From Bacillota bacterium (lineage in GTDB: Bacteria; Bacillota; Clostridia; Peptostreptococcales; Anaerovoracaceae), in NCBI GenBank assembly GCA_016281165.1, contig JAEEIC010000090.1:1-6644 (forward strand): a DNA stretch of 6,644 nt, given 5' to 3'. Shown here piece by piece: positions 1-5,354 of the stretch. Each line of letters starts with the position of its first letter. The stretch's first letter is position 1. The translations under genes and the position numbers were made by a program. The notes beneath the pieces are model-generated. The model made no database searches. It was not told the origin of the DNA and saw only the letters and a list, made by a program, of their open reading frames with translations.

Positions 1-621
1 ATGGCAAGATATACAGGACCTTCCTGCAAGCTTTGCAGAAGAGAAGGACAGAAGCTGTTCCTCAAGGGCGAGCGCTGCTACAGCGGCAAGTGCGCGATGG
101 AGAAGAGATCCTACGCTCCCGGACAGCACGGACAGAACAGGAAGAAGACCTCCAACTACGGTCTTCAGCTCCGTGAGAAGCAGAAGGCGAAGAGATTCTA
201 CGGACTGCAGGAGACTCAGTTCAGGACCTACTTTGAGAAGGCGGCTGCCAAGCCCGGCATCACCGGCGACAACCTGCTCATCATGCTCGAGACCAGACTC
301 GACAACACCGTATTCAGAATGGGATTCGCTTCCTCCAGGAAGGAAGCCAGACAGCTGGTCACCCACGGTCACTTCACCGTCAACGGCAAGAAGGTAGATA
401 TCCCTTCCCAGCTGGTGAAGGCCGGCGACGTGATCGCCGTCAAGGAAAGAAGTCAGTCCTCTCCCAAGTTCAAGGAAATGAAGGAAATGACGATCAGCAC
501 TCCCGAATGGGTCACCATCAACACTGATAAGCTGGAAGGAAAGGTCCTCTCCATTCCGACCCGCGCGATGATCGATACCCCCGTCGCTGAGTACCTGATA
601 GTCGAGCTCTACTCCAAGTAG
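1..621 (+). CDS. rpsD: 30S ribosomal protein S4, zinc-binding form
   Basis: S4 is a primary 16S rRNA-binding protein that starts assembly of the 30S body. The 206-residue product matches the usual bacterial length and is complete, with ATG at the first base of the window. The N-terminal part has four cysteines, C9-X2-C12-X13-C26-X4-C31, the spacing of the zinc-binding S4 of Thermus. The S4 RNA-binding fold lies at about residues 97-150, with the family pattern TRLDN followed by RKEARQLVTHGH and NGKKVD. The gene ends in TAG followed directly in frame by TGA. It is first of three co-directional genes with rpoA and rplQ, the usual order in Clostridia, whereas Bacillus subtilis keeps rpsD elsewhere. 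Its promoter and ribosome binding site lie upstream of the window. In E. coli S4 represses its own operon by binding mRNA near rpsM, which cannot be judged here. Arginine is mostly written AGA/AGG. Identification is secure. Confidence 0.98.
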   Translation: MARYTGPSCKLCRREGQKLFLKGERCYSGKCAMEKRSYAPGQHGQNRKKTSNYGLQLREKQKAKRFYGLQETQFRTYFEKAAAKPGITGDNLLIMLETRLDNTVFRMGFASSRKEARQLVTHGHFTVNGKKVDIPSQLVKAGDVIAVKERSQSSPKFKEMKEMTISTPEWVTINTDKLEGKVLSIPTRAMIDTPVAEYLIVELYSK

Positions 622-643
622 TGAGCATTCTGTTTTCAAGAAC

Positions 644-650
644 AAGGAGG
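644..650 (+). promoter_or_regulatory. Ribosome binding site of rpoA
   Basis: A perfect AAGGAGG lies 8 nt before the GTG at 659. It fixes the rpoA start on this GTG, since no ATG is suitably placed, and the translation from it begins MIEIEKP as in other Bacillota alpha subunits. Confidence 0.9.
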
Positions 651-658
651 GATTTAGA

Positions 659-1606
659 GTGATAGAAATTGAAAAGCCGACCATCGTGAGCGAGTGCTCT
701 GAAGACGATCCCTGTTACGGAAAATTCATCGTTGAACCCCTCGAAAGAGGCTACGGCAATACGCTGGGCAACAGTTTGAGGAGGATACTCCTCAACTCCC
801 TTCCCGGCGCCGCTGTCACCTCGGTGCGCATAGACGGAATACTCCACGAGTTCTCCACTATACCCGGCGTCAAGGAAGACGTCACCGAGATCATCCTCAA
901 CCTGAAGAAGCTGGCTATAGCCCTTCACGGCGAGGACAAAAAGCGCGCCATGATCAACGCCGTGGGTCCCAAGGAAGTCACTGCCGCCGACATCATCGCC
1001 GACAGCAGCCTGGAGATCTACAACAGCGATCTGCATATAGCGAGCCTTGAGGAAGGCGCCAGCCTGGTCATGGAGATCAACATCTCCACCGGCCGCGGCT
1101 ATGTCCCCGCCGACCAGAACAAGGACGAGAACACTCCCATCGCCGTGATCCCCGTGGACAGCATCTACACTCCCGTCAGAAAGGTGAACTGGACCGTGGA
1201 GAACACCCGCGTCGGTCAGATCACCGATTACGAGAGACTGGTCCTTGAGATCTGGACCGACGGAAGCATCTCCCCCAAGGAGGGCGTATCCATCGGCGCC
1301 AAGATCATGGAGGAACACCTGAAGCTCTTCATCAATCTCACCGAGAATATCGAAGAAGTCAATATCATGGTCGAGAAGGAAGAAGATCAGAAGGGCAAGG
1401 CTCTTGAGATGAGCATTGAAGAACTGGAACTTTCCGTACGTTCGTTCAACTGCTTGAAGCGTGCTTCTATCAACACCGTCGAGGAGCTCACCCAGAAGAC
1501 CGAAGAAGACATGATGAAGGTCAGGAACCTGGGCAAGAAATCTCTCGACGAGGTCAAGCACAAACTGGAAGAATTAGGTCTGGGTCTCAAGCCCAGCGAC
1601 GAATAA
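659..1606 (+). CDS. rpoA: DNA-directed RNA polymerase subunit alpha
   Basis: The alpha subunit dimerises to nucleate assembly of RNA polymerase, and its C-terminal domain contacts UP-element DNA and activators. The 315-residue product is full length. The N-terminal assembly domain (about 1-230) contains the hallmark stretch ERGYGNTLGNSLRRILL and then the IDGILHEFSTIPGVKEDV segment. An acidic and lysine-rich linker at about 235-250 leads to the C-terminal domain (about 253-310). This keeps the DNA-contact residues: R261 in SVRSFNCLK (equivalent to E. coli R265), N264, K267, and the NLGKKS loop with G292 and K294. Translation starts at GTG behind a perfect Shine-Dalgarno. The gene follows rpsD after 37 nt and precedes rplQ by 21 nt, with no promoter or terminator visible between, so the three are most likely co-transcribed. 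Identification is secure. Confidence 0.98.
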   Translation: MIEIEKPTIVSECSEDDPCYGKFIVEPLERGYGNTLGNSLRRILLNSLPGAAVTSVRIDGILHEFSTIPGVKEDVTEIILNLKKLAIALHGEDKKRAMINAVGPKEVTAADIIADSSLEIYNSDLHIASLEEGASLVMEINISTGRGYVPADQNKDENTPIAVIPVDSIYTPVRKVNWTVENTRVGQITDYERLVLEIWTDGSISPKEGVSIGAKIMEEHLKLFINLTENIEEVNIMVEKEEDQKGKALEMSIEELELSVRSFNCLKRASINTVEELTQKTEEDMMKVRNLGKKSLDEVKHKLEELGLGLKPSDE

Positions 1607-1627
1607 AGGTTAAGGAGGTTACTTCAA

Positions 1628-1969
1628 ATGCCCGGATACAGAAAGCTGGGAGTCAAGACTGCCCACAGACAGTCCATGCTTAGGAATCTGGTCACCGACC
1701 TCTTCCGTTACGGCCGCATTCAGACCACTGACTGCAGAGCCAAGGAAGCCAGGAAGGAAGCCGAAAAGATGATAACTCTCGCCAAGAGGAACGATCTTCA
1801 CGCCAGGAGACAGGCTCTGGCCTACATCAAGGACGAAGACGTCGTCACCAAGCTCTTCGACGAGATCGCTCCCAAGTATGAGGAGAGACACGGCGGCTAC
1901 ACCAGGATACTCAAGCTCGGTCCCCGTCAGGGAGACGTTGCCGAGAGCGTATTCCTCGAGCTGGTATAA
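1628..1969 (+). CDS. rplQ: 50S ribosomal protein L17
   Basis: L17 is a 50S subunit protein near the polypeptide exit tunnel. The 113-residue product has the short form typical of Bacillota. It opens with PGYRKLGVKTAHRQSMLRNL, followed by the conserved RIQTT and RAKEARKEAEKMITLAKR segments and the C-terminal GGYTRILKLGPRQGD motif. A perfect AAGGAGG at 1612-1618 sits 9 nt before the ATG. It is the last gene of the ribosomal cluster and a strong terminator follows 22 nt after its stop. In many Bacillota the energy-coupling transporter genes (ecfA) and truA come next. Here an unrelated amidohydrolase follows instead, so the operon ends at rplQ. Identification is secure. Confidence 0.98.
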   Translation: MPGYRKLGVKTAHRQSMLRNLVTDLFRYGRIQTTDCRAKEARKEAEKMITLAKRNDLHARRQALAYIKDEDVVTKLFDEIAPKYEERHGGYTRILKLGPRQGDVAESVFLELV

Positions 1970-1991
1970 GCTCATAAGCTGAAGAAAGCAT

Positions 1992-2023
1992 AAAGGCAGG
2001 TCCGAAAGGGCCTGCTTTTTATT
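1992..2023 (+). terminator. Intrinsic terminator after rplQ
   Basis: The arms GCAGGTCC (1996-2003) and GGGCCTGC (2008-2015) form an 8-bp stem with one G-U pair, closed by a GAAA tetraloop, and are followed by five T residues and then ATT. Upstream AAAG can pair with the T run. It closes the rpsD-rpoA-rplQ transcript. Confidence 0.92.
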
Positions 2024-2070
2024 GTCCCAAAGGCTCCGGACTTTTCGCGAAGCAGCGCCGCGCGAAGGAA

Positions 2071-2087
2071 TGTCTGAAATTCAGCCA
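2071..2087. promoter_or_regulatory. Possible operator: interrupted palindrome upstream of first amidohydrolase
   Basis: CTGAA-A-TTCAG (2074-2084) is a perfect 5+1+5 dyad, and the flanks TG and CA one base further out also match, giving 14 of 16 paired positions. It lies roughly 45-60 bp before the inferred transcription start, a place where activators or repressors often bind. No regulator gene is in the window, so this is only a candidate. Confidence 0.3.
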
Positions 2088-2116
2088 AATAAGAAGGCAT
2101 AAACATTTGACGGGTA

Positions 2117-2125
2117 TGTTATCAT
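2117..2125 (+). promoter_or_regulatory. Extended -10 promoter of first amidohydrolase gene
   Basis: TG-T-TATCAT has the TG dinucleotide one base before a five-of-six match to TATAAT. No good -35 box lies 16-18 bp upstream, as expected if the TG extension compensates. The predicted start of transcription is near 2132, giving a leader of about 36 nt before the ATG at 2168. A TTGACG at 2107-2112 is too close to serve this -10. Confidence 0.5.
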
Positions 2126-2155
2126 TATTTGTACCGCAATATGTCGCGAGCACGC

Positions 2156-2162
2156 AAGGAGG
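2156..2162 (+). promoter_or_regulatory. Ribosome binding site deciding the start at 2168
   Basis: A perfect AAGGAGG stands 5 nt before the ATG at 2168. An in-frame TTG at 2129 would add 13 residues, but it has no Shine-Dalgarno, would lie at the predicted transcription start, and would place this site inside the coding region. Confidence 0.85.
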
Positions 2163-2167
2163 CCAAT

Positions 2168-3586
2168 ATGGATCATTTCAAAGAATTATCAGACATCATC
2201 GAAGCGAAGAAGGAAGAATTCTTCGACCTCAGCGATAAGATCTGGGGCTTCGCCGAATCACGTTTCCAGGAATTCGAATCGAGCAAGCTCGACGCCGCCT
2301 ATCTCGAGTCCCAGGGCTTCAAGGTGAAGCTGGGCGTCGCCGACGAAGACACAGCCCTGGTCGCTGAATACGGCAGCGGCAAGCCCGTCATCGGCTTCCT
2401 CGGCGAGTATGACGCCCTTTCGGGCCTTTCCCAGCAGGCGGACGTCGCTGAGCACGTCCCCATCCAAGCTGGCTGCGACGGCCACGGCTGCGGCCACAAC
2501 CTTCTGGGCACCGCGGATCTCGCCGCGGCGGTCGCTGTCAAAGAGCTCATAGAGCAGGGCAAGCTCAAGGGGACCGTACGCTTCTACGGCTGTCCCGCCG
2601 AAGAGAACGCGGCCGGAAAGTCCTTCATGGTAAGGGCGGGGCTATTCGATGACTGCGATATCTGCCTCACCTGGCATCCGGGCTGGATGAACCAGGTCAA
2701 CGGCAACGGGTCACTGGCCAATATCAGAGTATTCTATACCTTCCACGGTCTTTCCTCCCACGCCGCCGGCGCTCCCCATCTGGGCCGCTCCGCCCTCGAC
2801 GCGGTCGAGCTCATGGACGTGGGCGTCAACTATATGAGAGAGCACATGATCGACGAGGCGCGCATACACTACGCCATCATCAACACCGGCGGCACCGCTC
2901 CCAACGTGGTGCAGTCCGAGGCGCAGGTACTCTACGCCATCAGGGCGCCGAGAGTGGGCCAGGTCATGGAGCTCTTCGACAGGGTCTCCGACTGCGCGAG
3001 GGGCGCCGCCCTCATGACCGGCACCAGGGTCGACATCAAACAGGTATCCGCCTGCTACGACTGCATAGGAAACGACGTCATCGCCGGACGTTTCATGGAG
3101 AACATGGATAAGCTCCTCCCCATCGACTACACCGAAGAGGAGCTGGCCTACGCGAAGAAGTTCCAGGGCGCCATCACCGAGCTCGACAGGGCGAGCCTTA
3201 AGAACGCGGCCAAGAGGATAGCGGGAAAAGACGCCGCGAAGCTCCTCGAGCAGCCCATCTGGAACTTCCGGGTCCCCGGTTACGCGAAGAGCGGCGGCTC
3301 CACCGACGTGGGCAACGTCAGCTGGGTCGTGCCTACCGCCCAGTTCGGCATCGCCACTCTGGCGGCCGGCACTCCCGGTCACGCCTGGCAGGTCGTCGCC
3401 CAGGGCAAGGGCTCCGTCGCCAAGAAGGGCATGCTGACCGCGGCCAAGCTGCTGGCTGTCACCGCCTTTGATTTCTTTACCGACGAGAAGCTCGTGCAGG
3501 CGGCCAAGGACGAACTGGCCCAGCGGCTCGAGGGAGAGACTGTCCCCGACGCCCTGCCCAGGGATCTCAAGCCGATGATCTGGTGA
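2168..3586 (+). CDS. M20-family amidohydrolase, AbgB-like (first paralogue)
   Basis: This is a cytoplasmic metal-dependent hydrolase of the M20 peptidase family, closest in motif order to E. coli AbgB, the B subunit of p-aminobenzoyl-glutamate hydrolase, which cleaves a folate breakdown product. The 472-residue product is near AbgB length. Visible motifs are EYGSGKPVIGFLGEYDALSG (near 67-86), GHGCGHN with putative metal ligands C108 and H110, the catalytic pair E145-E146 in CPAEEN, H170 in TWHPG, the dimerisation domain from about 190 to 300, STDVGNVSW around D380, and H405 in GTPGHAW. No signal peptide or membrane segment is seen. N383 replaces the Asp found in the second paralogue and in AbgB. 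It appears to be transcribed alone, from its own promoter to the terminator at 3607-3645. Family membership is clear. The substrate is not: other N-acyl or N-aroyl amino acids or dipeptides are possible, so no gene symbol is given. Confidence 0.9.
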   Translation: MDHFKELSDIIEAKKEEFFDLSDKIWGFAESRFQEFESSKLDAAYLESQGFKVKLGVADEDTALVAEYGSGKPVIGFLGEYDALSGLSQQADVAEHVPIQAGCDGHGCGHNLLGTADLAAAVAVKELIEQGKLKGTVRFYGCPAEENAAGKSFMVRAGLFDDCDICLTWHPGWMNQVNGNGSLANIRVFYTFHGLSSHAAGAPHLGRSALDAVELMDVGVNYMREHMIDEARIHYAIINTGGTAPNVVQSEAQVLYAIRAPRVGQVMELFDRVSDCARGAALMTGTRVDIKQVSACYDCIGNDVIAGRFMENMDKLLPIDYTEEELAYAKKFQGAITELDRASLKNAAKRIAGKDAAKLLEQPIWNFRVPGYAKSGGSTDVGNVSWVVPTAQFGIATLAAGTPGHAWQVVAQGKGSVAKKGMLTAAKLLAVTAFDFFTDEKLVQAAKDELAQRLEGETVPDALPRDLKPMIW

Positions 3587-3606
3587 TATCATCCTTTCGA
3601 GCTTTC

Positions 3607-3645
3607 GGGCGGCTCCGCGAAAAAAAGACGCAGGGCCGCTCTTTT
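3607..3645 (+). terminator. Intrinsic terminator between the two amidohydrolase genes
   Basis: Arms 3607-3619 and 3629-3641 pair at 12 of 13 positions (two G-U pairs, one C-A mismatch) around a nine-base A-rich loop, and four T residues follow. It starts 20 nt after the first gene's stop. Its T run ends one base before the TG of the next promoter. Confidence 0.75.
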
Positions 3646-3646
3646 A

Positions 3647-3655
3647 TGCTAAAAT
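3647..3655 (+). promoter_or_regulatory. Extended -10 promoter of second amidohydrolase gene
   Basis: TG-C-TAAAAT is a TG extension plus a five-of-six -10 box, within the typical TATGCTAAAAT context. The -35 region would fall inside the terminator stem and has no match to TTGACA. The predicted transcription start is near 3662, about 52 nt before the ATG. Confidence 0.65.
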
Positions 3656-3675
3656 ACAGGTGAATAAAAAGCGGC

Positions 3676-3694
3676 GCGGCGGTCTGACCGCCGC
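3676..3694 (+). other. GC-rich hairpin in the leader of the second amidohydrolase
   Basis: GCGGCGGT (3676-3683) pairs perfectly with ACCGCCGC (3687-3694) across a three-base loop. No T run follows, so it is not an intrinsic terminator. It ends 8 nt before the Shine-Dalgarno. It could stabilise the 5' end of the mRNA or affect ribosome access. Confidence 0.5.
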
Positions 3695-3702
3695 CAGAGC
3701 AC

Positions 3703-3708
3703 AGGAGG
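3703..3708 (+). promoter_or_regulatory. Ribosome binding site deciding the start at 3714
   Basis: AGGAGG lies 5 nt before the ATG at 3714. An in-frame GTG at 3660 would add 18 low-complexity residues read through the leader hairpin, would coincide with the predicted transcription start, and would break the end-to-end match with the first paralogue. Confidence 0.85.
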
Positions 3709-3713
3709 TAAAA

Positions 3714-5135
3714 ATGAGTTACATGAAGGATATCGCGCTCCTCGTGGACGCCAAGGCGGATCAGTTCTGTCTGATCAGCGACAAGGTCTGGGATTACGCC
3801 GAATCGCGCTTCCAGGAATTCAAGTCCTGCAAGGAAGAGTCCGACTACATGGAAGAGCAGGGCTTCAAGGTCACCCGCGGGATAGGCGGGGAAGAGACCG
3901 CTTTCGTCGCCGAGTACGGCAGCGGCAAGCCCGTCGTCGGCATCCTGGGCGAGTTCGACGCCCTCTCGGGTCTTTCGCAGGAAGCCGGGAACCCGGTCCA
4001 CACTCCCATCGTTCCGGGCGGAGACGGCCACGGCTGCGGGCACAACCTGCTGGGCGGAGCCTCGCTCGCGGCGACCGTCGCGGTCAAGGACCTGATGGAT
4101 CAGGGCAAGATGAGCGGCACCATCCGCTATTACGGCTGCCCCGCTGAGGAGAACGCGGGCGGCAAGGCCTTCCTGGTCAAGGCAGGCTGCTTCGACGACG
4201 TGGACATCGCCATCACCTGGCATCCCGGTTACATGAACAAGGTCACCGAGAACGGATCCCTCGCCAACTTCAGGGTCTTCTTCACCTTCCACGGCCTGGC
4301 TTCCCATGCCGCGGGAGCGCCCCATCTGGGCCGTTCCGCCCTCGACGCCGTCGAGCTCATGGACGTGGGCGTCAACTACATGAGAGAGCATATGATAGAC
4401 GAGGCGCGCATCCACTACGCCATCATCAATTCCGGCGGCACCGCCCCCAATGTGGTCCAGGCTGAGGCGCAGGTGCTCTACGCCATCAGGGCGCCCAAGG
4501 TCACCCAGGTCAAGGAGCTCTACGAGAGAGTCTGCGACTGCGCCAGAGGAGCCGCCCTCATGACCCAGACGAAGGTCGATATAAAGCAGGTCGCGGCATA
4601 TTCCGACTATGTGGCCTGCGACGTGATCAGCGAGAAGCTGGGCGAGCACCTCGACGAGGTGATCCCCATCGACTACACAGCGGAAGAGCTCGCCTTCGCG
4701 CAGCAGTTCCGCGAGGCCATCACCGAGCTCGACAAGAACAATCTCAAGGGCCTCGCCAAGAAGATCGCCGGCAAGGACGCGGCGAAGATCCTCGAGCAGC
4801 CCATCTGGAACTTCGTCATAAAGCAGCCTCTGGGCGGGAGCAAGGGATCCACCGACGTAGGAGACGTCAGCTGGGTCGTGCCCACCGGTCAGTTCGGCGT
4901 CGCTACTCTGGCCGCCGGCACTCCGGGCCACGCCTGGCAGGTAGTAGCCCAGGGCAAGGGCTCCGTCGCCCACAAGGGCATGCTGGCCGCGGCCAAGGTC
5001 ATGGCGGCCACCGCCTGCGATTTCCTGACCGATCCCGCGCTGGTCGAAGCGGCGAAGAAGAGCTGGCTCGAGACTCTCGACGGAGAGACCTATCCGAGCC
5101 CGCTGCCCAAGGACGCCAAGCCTGAGATCTGGTAA
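3714..5135 (+). CDS. M20-family amidohydrolase, AbgB-like (second paralogue)
   Basis: A 473-residue paralogue of the preceding gene, collinear with it except for one extra residue in the loop before STDVGD (about 370-378). It is expected to be a cytoplasmic metal-dependent amidohydrolase related to AbgB. It keeps GHGCGHN (C108, H110), the pair E145-E146 in CPAEEN, H170 in TWHPG, STDVGDVSW with D381 and D384, and H406 in GTPGHAW. Residues 197-239 are identical to the first copy, while the N-terminal 60 residues and the segment around 305-335 differ much more. Unlike the first copy it has the standard Asp (D384) in STDVGD. It has its own promoter and leader hairpin, and a double terminator follows. 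It could form homodimers, or mixed dimers with its neighbour as AbgA and AbgB do in E. coli; this is inference. Substrate unknown. Confidence 0.9.
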   Translation: MSYMKDIALLVDAKADQFCLISDKVWDYAESRFQEFKSCKEESDYMEEQGFKVTRGIGGEETAFVAEYGSGKPVVGILGEFDALSGLSQEAGNPVHTPIVPGGDGHGCGHNLLGGASLAATVAVKDLMDQGKMSGTIRYYGCPAEENAGGKAFLVKAGCFDDVDIAITWHPGYMNKVTENGSLANFRVFFTFHGLASHAAGAPHLGRSALDAVELMDVGVNYMREHMIDEARIHYAIINSGGTAPNVVQAEAQVLYAIRAPKVTQVKELYERVCDCARGAALMTQTKVDIKQVAAYSDYVACDVISEKLGEHLDEVIPIDYTAEELAFAQQFREAITELDKNNLKGLAKKIAGKDAAKILEQPIWNFVIKQPLGGSKGSTDVGDVSWVVPTGQFGVATLAAGTPGHAWQVVAQGKGSVAHKGMLAAAKVMAATACDFLTDPALVEAAKKSWLETLDGETYPSPLPKDAKPEIW

Positions 5136-5159
5136 AGATCAAGTCTTAGATATAAAACA

Positions 5160-5187
5160 AAAATGCGGATGAGCATATCCGCGTTTT
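5160..5187 (+). terminator. First of two tandem terminators
   Basis: Arms 5160-5170 and 5177-5187 pair over 11 positions with one U-G pair: AAAA, T, GCGGAT against ATCCGC, G, TTTT, around the loop GAGCAT. The A run and T run flank the GC-rich core, so it could work in either direction. Confidence 0.75.
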
Positions 5188-5188
5188 C

Positions 5189-5224
5189 AGATCCGAAGCC
5201 TCAGAGCTTCGGATCTTTTGTTTT
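5189..5224 (+). terminator. Second of two tandem terminators
   Basis: AGATCCGAAGC (5189-5199) and GCTTCGGATCT (5206-5216) form a perfect 11-bp stem with a six-base loop, followed by TTTGTTTT. It lies one base after the preceding hairpin and strongly insulates the downstream gene. Confidence 0.92.
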
Positions 5225-5259
5225 ACGCTGACGCTAATTCTCTATTTTTCAGTCATTTA

Positions 5260-5289
5260 TTGATATCCGGCGGCCGATCGTGGTATTAT
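5260..5289 (+). promoter_or_regulatory. Sigma-A type promoter of the secreted protein gene
   Basis: TTGATA (5260-5265, five of six) and TATTAT (5284-5289, five of six) are separated by 18 bp, with TG at 5281-5282 as an extended -10. Transcription should start near 5296, leaving a leader of about 59 nt. A short dyad, TTATG-ATCA-CATAA (5286-5299), overlaps the -10 and start point. Confidence 0.75.
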
Positions 5290-5337
5290 GATCACATAAA
5301 TATCCCAGTTATTTTATCCATTGAACACAGACACAGG

Positions 5338-5344
5338 AAGGGAG
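5338..5344 (+). promoter_or_regulatory. Ribosome binding site of the secreted protein gene
   Basis: AAGGGAG lies 10 nt before the ATG at 5355 and 16 nt before the in-frame ATG at 5361, which favours 5355. It is weaker than the sites in front of the other genes of the window. Confidence 0.6.
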
Positions 5345-5354
5345 CATTATCCAA

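Larger units (their letters stand above)
2168..5135 (+). repeat. Tandem gene duplication (two AbgB-like genes)
   Basis: The coding units 2168-3586 and 3714-5135 are direct, diverged copies about 1.4 kb long, collinear apart from one codon. The 127-bp spacer holds a terminator, a promoter and a leader hairpin, and does not resemble the region upstream of the first copy except for the short promoter and ribosome-site motifs. Many synonymous differences show the duplication is not recent. Confidence 0.8.

Noticed and set aside
518..1561. Long open frame on the - strand opposite rpoA
   Set aside because: It is antisense to the certain rpoA and rpsD genes, has no Shine-Dalgarno, and its product shows no recognisable motif. 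It is a by-product of GC-rich codon use.
2038..2074. Imperfect hairpin CGCG/CGCG with flanking pairs
   Set aside because: Its outer pairs are mostly G-U and interrupted, there is no T run, and it precedes the predicted promoter, so no function can be argued.
2107..2112. TTGACG as a -35 box
   Set aside because: It is only 7 bp before the TATCAT box, and no acceptable -10 lies 16-18 bp downstream.
2129..2167. Upstream TTG start extending the first amidohydrolase by 13 residues
   Set aside because: It lies at the predicted transcription start, and the perfect AAGGAGG 5 nt before 2168 decides for the internal ATG.
3607..3694. Riboswitch or attenuator between the amidohydrolases
   Set aside because: The first hairpin with its T run lies before the promoter and the second has no T run. 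No alternative pairing or known aptamer pattern was seen.
3660..3713. Upstream GTG start extending the second amidohydrolase by 18 residues
   Set aside because: The added residues read through the leader hairpin and the Shine-Dalgarno, and have no match in the paralogue.
3567..4973. Long open frame on the - strand (468 codons) opposite the second amidohydrolase
   Set aside because: A similar antisense frame occurs opposite the first paralogue (2711-3592), as expected when two related genes share codon bias. The sense gene has family motifs and a ribosome binding site, the antisense frame has neither.
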